A stretch of DNA of 8,165 nt from Bacteroidales bacterium UBA4621 (GTDB lineage Bacteria; Bacteroidota; Bacteroidia; Bacteroidales; Paludibacteraceae). A model generated the notes under the pieces. It had not been told where the DNA came from. It ran no database searches and worked only from the letters and a program-made list of their open reading frames with translations. The stretch covers positions 6,978 to 15,142 of the forward strand of contig DGIN01000094.1 of assembly GCA_002387325.1 (NCBI GenBank). The letters run 5' to 3'. This document shows positions 1 to 6,433 of this stretch, piece after piece. The translations under genes and the position numbers were made by a program. Positions within the stretch are counted from its first letter, which is position 1. Each line of letters begins with the position of its first letter.

Positions 1-18
1 ACCTACTAATCACCTACT
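1..18. repeat. 11-bp tandem repeat, cut by the left window edge
   Basis: One full unit ACCTACTAATC (1-11) is followed by a partial second unit ACCTACT (12-18). The array may continue outside the window. The period and core (ACCTA followed by AATC) match the array at 2550-2593, so this looks like a second member of a dispersed intergenic repeat family. It lies in the untranslated leader of the leftward transcript that should start from the promoter at 79-110. Its function is unknown. Confidence 0.45.
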
Positions 19-78
19 CTTGCTATTATGAGTCTATGGTGGTTTAACATATCATTATACTCATTGCTTTTTAGCGTG

Positions 79-110
79 CAAATGTACAAAAAAGAATTGA
101 TATTGGCAAA
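79..110 (-). promoter_or_regulatory. Bacteroides-type promoter firing leftward out of the window
   Basis: Read on the minus strand, TTTG at 110-107 is followed after 20 nt by TACATTTG at 86-79. This matches the Bacteroidota housekeeping promoter consensus (-33 TTTG and -7 TAnnTTTG, spaced about 19-21 nt). Transcription would start near position 72 and run toward position 1. I see no credible start codon and open frame in the remaining 70 nt, so the gene it serves begins beyond the left edge behind a leader of at least that length. Confidence 0.6.
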
Positions 111-132
111 TTGGCATTATGGTGCAGACAGG

Positions 133-184
133 CTGTTTATTATACGTAGCAAAAGAAAAACATTTGTTTTTTGTATAAAAACAG
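133..184. repeat. Imperfect inverted repeat between divergent promoters
   Basis: The outer arms CTGTTTATTATAC (133-145) and GTATAAAAACAG (173-184) are complementary apart from a single one-base deletion. Inside them an inner hairpin pairs AAAAAC (156-161) with GTTTTT (166-171) around a 4-nt loop. The spacers between inner and outer arms are unequal. The element sits between the leftward promoter (79-110) and the regulator's own -7 box (227-234), where an operator for either unit would be expected. The DNA is very AT-rich, so part of the symmetry could be chance. Confidence 0.35.
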
Positions 185-226
185 ACTTTTTATTAAGATA
201 GTGCAGAATAATTGAAATTTTATTCG

Positions 227-234
227 TATATTTG
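227..234 (+). promoter_or_regulatory. -7 box of the AraC regulator gene
   Basis: TATATTTG fits the Bacteroidota -7 consensus TAnnTTTG and lies 21 nt upstream of the ATG at 256, predicting a leader of only about 15 nt. I found no TTTG at the expected -33 distance. The promoter is therefore either weak, activator-dependent, or not real. Confidence 0.45.
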
Positions 235-255
235 CACCGCAAAAATAAAACGCAT

Positions 256-1104
256 ATGAGTACAGAAGCAAAGAATATCCCGCTGTTGGACTGCCCTGTG
301 GATTATCTGATAGGCGATGCGAGCGGTAAGATAATGAATGAATACGGCAGATTTCCCTGCAAGATAAAGTGCGGTGTATATGCTTATATAGTCCGTGGTA
401 CCGCCCGTGCGACTATCAACATCACACAGTATTCGTTCTGCGAGGGAGATGCATTGCTGCTGGAGCCCGGCAGTTTCCTGCTGATTCACGAGTTCTCAGA
501 GGATGCGCTGGTATATTATATACTGTTTTCTTCTTCATTTTTGGACAAGAATACGTTTAACAACCGTATGTCGCTGACCGCTTTGCAGTTGCGTTCGCCG
601 ATAGTACATTTAGCCAAAGAGCAGGGGGAGGTACTGAAGAATATGGCACTGCTATTGATGCAGGCCAGCAACACCCGTCCGCCGATGCTCAATTCGGAAC
701 AAATGGTACATATATTCAACCTATTGCAGTCGAGTTATGCCTCATACGCACGTTCTCAGGATGAGTATATTGTGCGTCCGACAGACCGCAAGACGGAGAT
801 ATATCAGGACTATTGCCAGTTGGTACTGAAACACTATCAAGAGTGGCATCACGTGCGGCAGTATGCGGCGTGTATGCGTGTAACTCTTCCGCACTTATGT
901 TCAACAGTGAAGAGTGTGAGCGGACGTACGGCAGGTGATATTATCACCGATGCGATACTGACTGATGCAAAAGCCCAACTGAAAATCACCACATTGCCTA
1001 TAAAAGAGATAGCCATTTCGTTGGGTTTCGACAATGTGGCGTTCTTCAACCGCTTTTTCAAGTCGCATATAGGTGTAACTCCCAAAGCGTACAGGAACAG
1101 TTGA
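256..1104 (+). CDS. AraC-family transcriptional regulator
   Basis: A 282-residue DNA-binding regulator. The C-terminal ~100 residues form the AraC/XylS double helix-turn-helix: the first helix-turn-helix runs through YAACMRVTLPHLCSTVKSV, and the second contains the family hallmark IKEIAISLGFDNVAFFNRFFK followed by GVTPKAYR. The N-terminal ~150 residues resemble the cupin-like sensor domain of this family (a stretch such as CEGDALLLEPGSF is typical). The ATG at 256 was chosen; an in-frame TTG at 232 overlaps the -7 box and is unlikely to be used. The gene converges on the PUL operon and is separated from it by a terminator. It may regulate the PUL, the leftward unit, or itself; the ligand is unknown. 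Its codons include more ATA/TAT than the minus-strand genes. The family call is firm, the target is not. Confidence 0.93.
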   Translation: MSTEAKNIPLLDCPVDYLIGDASGKIMNEYGRFPCKIKCGVYAYIVRGTARATINITQYSFCEGDALLLEPGSFLLIHEFSEDALVYYILFSSSFLDKNTFNNRMSLTALQLRSPIVHLAKEQGEVLKNMALLLMQASNTRPPMLNSEQMVHIFNLLQSSYASYARSQDEYIVRPTDRKTEIYQDYCQLVLKHYQEWHHVRQYAACMRVTLPHLCSTVKSVSGRTAGDIITDAILTDAKAQLKITTLPIKEIAISLGFDNVAFFNRFFKSHIGVTPKAYRNS

Positions 1105-1138
1105 GCGGCACATTACAGATTACCATTCGTAGCATTAT

Positions 1139-1167
1139 GGGGCTGCCTTTTTTCTGAAAGCAGCCCC
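1139..1167 (+). terminator. Rho-independent terminator after the AraC gene
   Basis: GGGGCTGC (1139-1146) pairs perfectly with GCAGCCCC (1160-1167) around a 13-nt loop that itself contains T and A runs. On the plus strand the stem is followed by GTATTTTATTTTTG, a good T-rich tail. On the minus strand the hairpin lies about 40 nt past the epimerase stop codon but lacks a clear T tract, so termination of the operon there would be weaker. Confidence 0.85.
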
Positions 1168-1205
1168 GTATTTTATTTTTGTTCCTATTCTGTTCTGTTT
1201 TCGGG

Positions 1206-2429
1206 TTATCGGCAGGAGAAGCGGAAGAGGGTGGTAGAGCGGTACTCTTGACCTGGGCGGAGGGTTGTTGACGGCCAAGACGGGGTATTGGGTGTGTTGG
1301 GATAATGCTGTGTCTCGAGACAGACTGCGTGGCGGCGTCCATATACTTCACCCCGTTTGCCGGTAACGGTGCCGTCCAAGAAATTACCCGAATAGACCTG
1401 AATACCCGGTTCGGTGGTGAGTACATCGAGTGCAATACCTGTAGCGGGGCAATAGAGCGTTGCGGCATGTGTATAGGCGGCATAAATGTCAGTGCCGGCT
1501 GCTTCCTCTTCCGGACAAACCGTTCCGCATCGGCGGGGATTGAGTATGAAGTTGTGGTCGTAGCCGTGTCCGTTACGCAGTTGTGTGTTGCCGGCATTGA
1601 TGTCCTGCCCGATAGGTTTGGGCGCAGACCAGAAGTCAAAGGGCGAGCCTGCTGATATGTCCGCTATTTCGCCTATGGTCATAAAGGTGCTATCGACAGG
1701 TGTCATACGCGTGGCATTGAGCCAAAGGGTATGCGATAGTATGTCGTTGTTTCCGTTGCCCGTGAGATTAAAGTAGGAGTGGTTGGTCATATTGATGACG
1801 GTGGGGGCATCGGTGGTGGCGGTATAGTCTATGCGGAGTGTGTTGTCGCCGGTGAGTGTGTATGTGCAAGTTGCTACGACGTTGCCGGGGAAGCCGTTGT
1901 CTCCGTCGGGGGAGTGGATAGTGAGGCGGAGGGTATGGTTGTCGGGTTGTTCGGCATCATACACTTGATACTGCCAGCCTGTAGGTCCGCCGTGTAGGGT
2001 GTGTCCATAGTTGTTGGTGAGGAGTTGGTAGGTTGTGCCGTCGATGGTGATACGCCCGTGGTCGAGACGGTTGGCGTAACGCCCGATGCAAGCACCGAAG
2101 TCGGTGGGGACAGTTTGGTAGTCGCGTACATTGTCGAAGCCGAGTACCACATCCCGCATCACGCCATCACGGTCAGGTGCAAGGAGCGAGACGATACGTC
2201 CGCCGAAATTGGTGATACAGACCTCCATACCATTGGTGTTGGTGAGAGTATAGAGGGCGGTCTGCCTGTTATTGACAGACGATTGGAACTTGTCGGGTCG
2301 GAGACCTGAGCGGGTGGCAGAGGAAGTGCATGCGCATAAGAAAAGAAAGAGAAAGACTACAGGGACTTTCCCCATTCCCCTCAAAGAGGGGGAGATAATC
2401 AGATTGTGTGTGTTCATATTATACTGCAT
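1206..2429 (-). CDS. galM: Aldose 1-epimerase (mutarotase), lipoprotein
   Basis: Interconverts the alpha and beta anomers of free aldoses such as galactose, glucose, arabinose or xylose. All four active-site residues known from the GalM family are present: His146 (TLHGG), His217 (TNHSYFNL), Asp291 (GYDHNF) and the catalytic Glu340 (TTEPGIQVYSG). The 407-residue length is a normal GalM barrel plus an N-terminal signal. The signal has a hydrophobic VVFLFLFL run ending in LCAC, so Cys34 (or Cys32) is probably lipidated, placing the enzyme in the envelope rather than the cytoplasm. The start is uncertain: ATGs at 2429, 2417 and 2375 are all in frame. The one at 2375 gives the most compact signal peptide, and the DNA before it is a G/C-rich hairpin. 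It is the last gene of the operon, 219 nt after the GH43-GH2 gene, where it would equilibrate sugars released by that enzyme. Confidence 0.92.
   Translation of the reverse strand: MQYNMNTHNLIISPSLRGMGKVPVVFLFLFLCACTSSATRSGLRPDKFQSSVNNRQTALYTLTNTNGMEVCITNFGGRIVSLLAPDRDGVMRDVVLGFDNVRDYQTVPTDFGACIGRYANRLDHGRITIDGTTYQLLTNNYGHTLHGGPTGWQYQVYDAEQPDNHTLRLTIHSPDGDNGFPGNVVATCTYTLTGDNTLRIDYTATTDAPTVINMTNHSYFNLTGNGNNDILSHTLWLNATRMTPVDSTFMTIGEIADISAGSPFDFWSAPKPIGQDINAGNTQLRNGHGYDHNFILNPRRCGTVCPEEEAAGTDIYAAYTHAATLYCPATGIALDVLTTEPGIQVYSGNFLDGTVTGKRGEVYGRRHAVCLETQHYPNTPNTPSWPSTTLRPGQEYRSTTLFRFSCR
2377..2391. other. CCCCTC/GAGGGG hairpin at the epimerase start
   Basis: CCCCTC (2377-2382) pairs with GAGGGG (2386-2391) around a 3-nt loop, ending one base upstream of the third in-frame ATG (2375-2373) of the epimerase gene. 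If translation starts at 2429 this DNA encodes SPSLRG, an un-signal-like segment in front of the hydrophobic core. If it starts at 2375 the hairpin lies on the ribosome-binding region. Either reading could affect expression. There is no T tract, so it is not a terminator. Confidence 0.45.
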
Positions 2430-2485
2430 TGTTTGGTTAGCGGTGAATAGGGTGCGTGCTTTGCGCCGGCAATCGCCTGAATTTT

Positions 2486-2500
2486 CCTATGCTTTCGGCA
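2486..2500. repeat. Copy 1 of a CCTATGCTT-TCGGCA direct repeat
   Basis: CCTATGCTTTCGGCA is repeated at 2584-2599 as CCTATGCTTATCGGCA, with one inserted A. Both copies are preceded by an A/T-rich GA-TT motif and followed by an AGAA-like or GAGAA-like stretch, so the similarity extends slightly beyond the core. Both lie in the spacer between the GH43-GH2 and epimerase genes. Confidence 0.45.
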
Positions 2501-2549
2501 AGAAAACCAGAAGAAAATAAAACGAAAGTGGTTTATTCTATCGGGATTG

Positions 2550-2593
2550 ACGGCTGAATCACCTAAGAATCACCTAAGATTAACCTATGCTTA
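2550..2593. repeat. 11-bp tandem repeat array in the intergenic spacer
   Basis: Successive 11-bp units read ACGGCTGAATC (degenerate), ACCTAAGAATC, ACCTAAGATTA and ACCTATGCTTA. The last unit runs into the CCTATGCTTATCGGCA direct repeat (2584-2599). An 11-bp period is close to one DNA helical turn. The remaining spacer (2430-2648) shows no convincing promoter on the minus strand, no strong terminator and no open frame, so the epimerase gene is probably read through from upstream. The array resembles the one at 1-18. Confidence 0.6.
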
Positions 2594-2599
2594 TCGGCA
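2584..2599. repeat. Copy 2 of a CCTATGCTT-TCGGCA direct repeat
   Basis: CCTATGCTTATCGGCA matches 2486-2500 except for one extra A, with copy starts 98 bp apart. It is fused to the end of the 11-bp tandem array, which may mark the boundary of a small dispersed element. Copy 1 may be a decayed remnant of the same unit. Confidence 0.45.
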
Positions 2600-2648
2600 C
2601 GAGAATAAAGGGACTGCAAATGATAGCCAAAGTGATGATTTTATGGGA

Positions 2649-5498
2649 TTATTCTTCAAGCATAGAGATGACATATCGGTTGGCCGCACGGACAGAGTCG
2701 GGATTGACCTTGAGGAGACGGCGGTCGTAGGTAAGGAGACCGTTGACTTCGCCCTCGACATCGGAGGTCTGGGTATAGACTGCCGCTGAGAAACCTTGCG
2801 GGACAAAGGCTGCCAGTTGGCGTGCATAGCGGGTATATTCCGCCGTAACCTCGTCGGTGGTAGTGAACTTGATATATCCCCAGTTGCGGTTCTGTCCCCA
2901 GAGGTGCCCCTCGACAGGCAGACCTATACCACCGTACTCGCCGAGCACATTGACACGGTCCGGGTCGTATAGATACATAGCGGGTGCGGGGTAGTTGTGG
3001 AGGTCGAGTATATCACCGCAACGGCGGAAATTGCCTCCGCTGGCGCAGTTGACGAGACGGGACGGGTCATATTCTGCCGTCCAACGGGTAACGGCTTCGG
3101 TGTCGAACTGCCCCCACGCCTCGTTGAACGGCACCCATACAACGACACAGGGATAGGACATACAGAAATCCATGATGTCCTGCCACTCGCGGTAGTAGTC
3201 CGCCACCGACTCGGCGGTACGTGGTTGGTCGGTGCCACCCTCGTAGGAGTGTTGCGCCCAACGGTTGCCGCCCACGTCGCCACTCGGCATATCCTGCCAA
3301 ACGAGCATACCGAGACGGTCGCAATGGTAGTACCAGCGGGCAGGCTCGACCTTGACATGCTTGCGGATCATATTGAAACCGAGTTGTTTGGCTGTCTCGA
3401 TGTCGAAGACAAGTGCCGAATCGGCGGGGGCGGTATAGAGTCCGTCCGGCCACCAGCCCTGGTCGAGCGGTCCGTACTGGAAGAGGGTTTTTCCGTTGAG
3501 GGTCATACGCCAGATACCGTGTGCGTCCCGGGTCTTGCCGATACTGCGCATAGCAGTGTAGGAAGCCACTTGGTCGATGGTCTTGCCGTTATGGGCAAGA
3601 GAGATACGGAGGTCGTATAGGAAAGGCGAGTCGGGCGACCATAGACGGGGCTGAGCCACGGGGAGCGACACCTCTTCACCCGCAACAGCCGTAGCCTCGG
3701 CAACGACTTTGCCATCGGCAAGGAGGGTGACAGTGAGAGGGTCTTTTGCCGCCAGGTCGGACGTGCTGACAGTGGTGCGGATGACGTTTGCAGCAAGGTC
3801 AGGAATGGTTTTGACAGCCGTGATATGGTTTGCCGGAACGGGTTCGAGCCAGACGGTTTGCCATATACCCGAGACAGCGGTGTACCAGATACCATTGGGG
3901 TCAGCCACCTGTTTGCCTCGCGGCTGGTAGCCACGGTCGGACGGGTCGATAACCGCCAGTTCGAGGGTCTGCTCACCCTTGCCGTTGAGGTAGGGGGTAA
4001 TGTCGATAGAGAAGGGCGTATAACCGCCTGTATGAGAGCCGGCAAGCGTACCATTGACATAGACATCGGTTTTCCAATCAACCGCCCCAAAATGGAGGAC
4101 GATGTTCTGACCGTGCCAATCGCACGGGACGGTGAAGGTACGATGATACCAGAGTGCGTGGCGGTAGGGGAGGGTCTTTCCTACGCCGGAGAGAGACGAC
4201 TCGAGGCAGAAAGGTACGAGTATATCACCGTCCCAGACGCGAGGCAGCGGGTCGCAGTCCTCGCGAATGGCATACTGCCACAAGCCGTTGAGGTTCTGCC
4301 AACGGTCGCGGACGAGTTGCGGACGCGGGTACTCGGGGAGGACAGCATCGGGGTTGATTTGGTCGCCCCACGCGGTAGAGATGTTGTTGCCTGCGGGGTG
4401 GTAGGTACGTTTGACAAACGGTGTACCTGATGGTTTGGGCAGGGCGGTATCGGTAGGCAGCGGTTCGCCGAAACGGGGAAAACCGTCGTCGCCCCACATA
4501 AAACGCTGCATACGGGGTGTGCGGGTGTCGCCCATACCTGCAGGGTCGGTTTCGTGGGAACGTGCGTGGTAGAGGATATACCACTCGGTGCCGTCGGGCG
4601 AGGGGAAGAAACTGTTATGCCCCGTACCATAGACCCCTGCTTCGGGTTTCTGTCGGAAGACGGGTTCAGGACTCTTCTGCCACGAAGCGGGGTCGAGGAG
4701 GTCGGCATCGGTGCGGGCGGTAAGCAGACCGAGGGCATAGTAGGGTGTCCAGCATCCGCTTGCCGAATAGGCGATATGGATATACCGCCCATCGGGAGAT
4801 GGAAGAGGCTGAGGGCCCTCGTTGACATAGATGGTGTATGAGGGTGTGAAACCGTTCTCGTTGACCCAATGGCGTTCCCATTCGAGTTCGGGACGGGAGA
4901 TGATGACCCGCTCGGACGCGAGTGTCCACGGATTCTCCATACGGGCGATATAGATACACTGGGTCTCGGTGCTGACACGGCGCGTCTGCCACCCCGACCA
5001 GACCATATAGAGTTCGCCGTTGTTCTCGAAGACGGAACCATCGATAGCCCAGTTGTTGCCGGGGTCGGTGGAGATACGTCCTTTCATCACGAACTCGCCC
5101 TCGAAGGGGTCTTCGTTGGGGTTCTCAAGGACATAGAGTTGGTGGTTGTCGGTGTTGCCGTCGTCGGCTGCATAATAGACATACCATTTGCCGTTGATAC
5201 GATGTATCTCGGGTGCCCAGAGGTCGAACATATTGGTTGAGTCAGTGGGTGTCCAGATGGTCTTGCAGGGGGCATTGCGGACATCGGTGATGTCGGGCGT
5301 TACCCACAGGCGGAGACAGTTCTGAGTGGTGTGCATATAGTAGTAGTTGCCGTTGTAGAAGAGTGCCCACGGGTCGGGGCCGCATTGGGGGAACAACGGG
5401 TTTTGGTAGAGTGCCTGCGGCTGCTTGGCACAGCCTGACAGCACGAGGAACAGGCAGAACGAGACGAGATGCATCGTTAAGGAAAGGAAACGTTTCAT
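2649..5498 (-). CDS. GH43-GH2 fusion glycoside hydrolase, lipoprotein
   Basis: A 949-residue two-enzyme lipoprotein. Residues 1-23 are a signal peptide with lipobox LSGC (lipidated Cys23). Residues ~30-345 are a GH43 five-bladed beta-propeller with the expected triad: Asp42 as base (CGPDPW), Asp153 as pKa modulator (WAIDGS) and Glu227 as acid (VNEGPQ), plus His294 (GTGHNSFF). Residues ~392-949 are a GH2 enzyme: jelly-roll sugar-binding domain (~392-555), immunoglobulin-like domain (~556-655) and TIM barrel (~656-945) with acid/base Glu793 (FNEAWGQ) and nucleophile Glu854 (LGEYGG). GH43 enzymes are inverting and mostly arabinofuranosidases or xylosidases; GH2 enzymes are retaining and cover beta-galactosidase, glucuronidase, mannosidase and others. 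Both modules keep their catalytic residues, so both should be active. The substrate pair is not readable from sequence. The ATG at 5498 directly precedes a good signal peptide. Confidence 0.93.
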   Translation of the reverse strand: MKRFLSLTMHLVSFCLFLVLSGCAKQPQALYQNPLFPQCGPDPWALFYNGNYYYMHTTQNCLRLWVTPDITDVRNAPCKTIWTPTDSTNMFDLWAPEIHRINGKWYVYYAADDGNTDNHQLYVLENPNEDPFEGEFVMKGRISTDPGNNWAIDGSVFENNGELYMVWSGWQTRRVSTETQCIYIARMENPWTLASERVIISRPELEWERHWVNENGFTPSYTIYVNEGPQPLPSPDGRYIHIAYSASGCWTPYYALGLLTARTDADLLDPASWQKSPEPVFRQKPEAGVYGTGHNSFFPSPDGTEWYILYHARSHETDPAGMGDTRTPRMQRFMWGDDGFPRFGEPLPTDTALPKPSGTPFVKRTYHPAGNNISTAWGDQINPDAVLPEYPRPQLVRDRWQNLNGLWQYAIREDCDPLPRVWDGDILVPFCLESSLSGVGKTLPYRHALWYHRTFTVPCDWHGQNIVLHFGAVDWKTDVYVNGTLAGSHTGGYTPFSIDITPYLNGKGEQTLELAVIDPSDRGYQPRGKQVADPNGIWYTAVSGIWQTVWLEPVPANHITAVKTIPDLAANVIRTTVSTSDLAAKDPLTVTLLADGKVVAEATAVAGEEVSLPVAQPRLWSPDSPFLYDLRISLAHNGKTIDQVASYTAMRSIGKTRDAHGIWRMTLNGKTLFQYGPLDQGWWPDGLYTAPADSALVFDIETAKQLGFNMIRKHVKVEPARWYYHCDRLGMLVWQDMPSGDVGGNRWAQHSYEGGTDQPRTAESVADYYREWQDIMDFCMSYPCVVVWVPFNEAWGQFDTEAVTRWTAEYDPSRLVNCASGGNFRRCGDILDLHNYPAPAMYLYDPDRVNVLGEYGGIGLPVEGHLWGQNRNWGYIKFTTTDEVTAEYTRYARQLAAFVPQGFSAAVYTQTSDVEGEVNGLLTYDRRLLKVNPDSVRAANRYVISMLEE

Positions 5499-5502
5499 TA
5501 TT

Positions 5503-5531
5503 GCGTTTGTGTGTGGTTTCTACGCACACGC
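5503..5531 (-). other. Possible hairpin over the GH43-GH2 translation start
   Basis: GCGT (5503-5506) and GTG (5509-5511) can pair with CAC (5525-5527) and ACGC (5528-5531), leaving a 2-nt bulge, just 4 nt upstream of the ATG at 5498. Such a stem would cover the ribosome-binding region. It is short and bulged, so the call is tentative. Nothing else notable was seen in 5532-5571, which is purine-rich on the plus strand. Confidence 0.25.
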
Positions 5532-5571
5532 TACCGCGGTGCGAGAGAAATGAAAGAAATAAAGGAAATTC

Positions 5572-5625
5572 TAAGAACGTTAATTATCGTATAATTAGAC
5601 GTTAATTTCTTTGGAACATATAATT
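5572..5625. repeat. Copy 1 of a 54-58 bp intergenic direct repeat
   Basis: This stretch matches 6434-6491 nearly base for base, with a 4-nt deletion and about three substitutions. It contains ACGTTAATT twice (5577-5585 and 5599-5607, 22 bp apart, about two helical turns), a small palindrome TAATTAT-CGT-ATAATTA (5581-5597), and ends in GGAACATATAATT. It begins 15 nt beyond the DUF3823 stop codon in the direction of transcription and lies 73 nt upstream of the GH43-GH2 start. No TAnnTTTG promoter box was found in or near it. Confidence 0.85.
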
Positions 5626-5639
5626 ACTTAACCATAAAT

Positions 5640-6419
5640 TTATTTGGTTACGTAGGGGACGTTATCGACACGGTAGAGGTCGGAGAGGAGGTAGTAGCCC
5701 GAAGCGATGTATGTGGCATCCAACTCGACGGCTACGCGGAAATAGAGGTAGTCGCGGTAGTTGTTGACATAGTAGGTGGCATCGCGGTACTTGGACAGAT
5801 CGACCCGCATACTGACCGTAACCTCGTCCGTTACTTTGAGCGGGCGGGAGCCCTTGGTAAGCGTGGTAGCGGAATTGACATGCTGATTGGTGCCGACATA
5901 GACGTATGCACGCGTAACCATCGGGAGTGTATCAGGGAGACGCTCGTCGGGGTTGCGGCGGATACGCACCGTCACCTTCAGTTCCTTGGAGTCTGCATTG
6001 AGCGGATCGAAGCCGACCGAGTCGATGAGATAATAGGGGATAACCTCGAAATCACGCTCGGCATTGCCCGTGAGGGTCATAGGGATGGTATCATAGCCGA
6101 GACCGGCACCGAGAGAATGGAAATCGACGAACCGGAAGGGATACTGACGGTTGTCGAGGGTAAGGTAATAGTCGCCCGCAAAGAGGAGTTGGGCAAACGT
6201 ACCGTCCTCGTTGATACGGATGGGTGTGCCTCCGTCGTTTTTGCCGAAGCCTTTCTGTACCGCCTTGAGAACAGACTTGTTGCCATCGAAGACATAGGGT
6301 TTGCCCTGATAAGTAACATGACCCGTAAAACGGCACTCGGGACCATCGTAGTTGTCGTATTCGCAGGCGGAGAGGCATAACGCCAAACAAAAAGCGAATA
6401 ATATATTTAACTTTTTCAT
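5640..6419 (-). CDS. DUF3823 lipoprotein, probable surface glycan-binding accessory
   Basis: A 259-residue lipoprotein with a clean signal peptide and lipobox LSAC (Cys19). The mature start, CEYDNYDGPECRFTGHV, has the D-N-Y-(D/E)-G-P signature that opens DUF3823 proteins. The rest fits that two-domain family: an N-terminal beta-sandwich domain (~28-118, including the DGTFAQLLFAGDYYL stretch) and a C-terminal beta-rich domain (~125-259). DUF3823 genes usually follow susC/susD pairs, and the proteins are thought to act as surface glycan-binding or accessory lipoproteins. The acidic residues just after the lipidated cysteine (Glu20, Asp22) resemble the Bacteroidota lipoprotein export signal, favouring surface display. 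There is no catalytic motif. The gene is bracketed by two direct copies of a 54-58 bp repeat. The family call rests on memory of the signature, not on a profile search. Confidence 0.82.
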   Translation of the reverse strand: MKKLNILFAFCLALCLSACEYDNYDGPECRFTGHVTYQGKPYVFDGNKSVLKAVQKGFGKNDGGTPIRINEDGTFAQLLFAGDYYLTLDNRQYPFRFVDFHSLGAGLGYDTIPMTLTGNAERDFEVIPYYLIDSVGFDPLNADSKELKVTVRIRRNPDERLPDTLPMVTRAYVYVGTNQHVNSATTLTKGSRPLKVTDEVTVSMRVDLSKYRDATYYVNNYRDYLYFRVAVELDATYIASGYYLLSDLYRVDNVPYVTK

Positions 6420-6433
6420 TGTTGTAAGATTTA

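Noticed and set aside
232..255. Upstream TTG start for the AraC gene
   Set aside because: The TTG lies inside the predicted -7 box, so it would precede the transcription start. The ATG at 256 is well placed.
1058..1639. 193-codon minus-strand open frame overlapping the ends of the AraC and epimerase genes
   Set aside because: It runs out of frame through the epimerase C-terminus, across the terminator hairpin and into the antisense of the regulator, and shows no domain.
2550..2599. Short tandem units considered as a CRISPR array
   Set aside because: Units of 11 bp without unique spacers and no cas genes. This is a plain tandem repeat.
2997..4430. Long plus-strand open frames (2997-3620 and 3825-4430) antisense to the GH43-GH2 gene
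   Set aside because: The minus strand encodes intact GH43 and GH2 catalytic motifs across the whole span. The antisense frames are a by-product of its codon bias.
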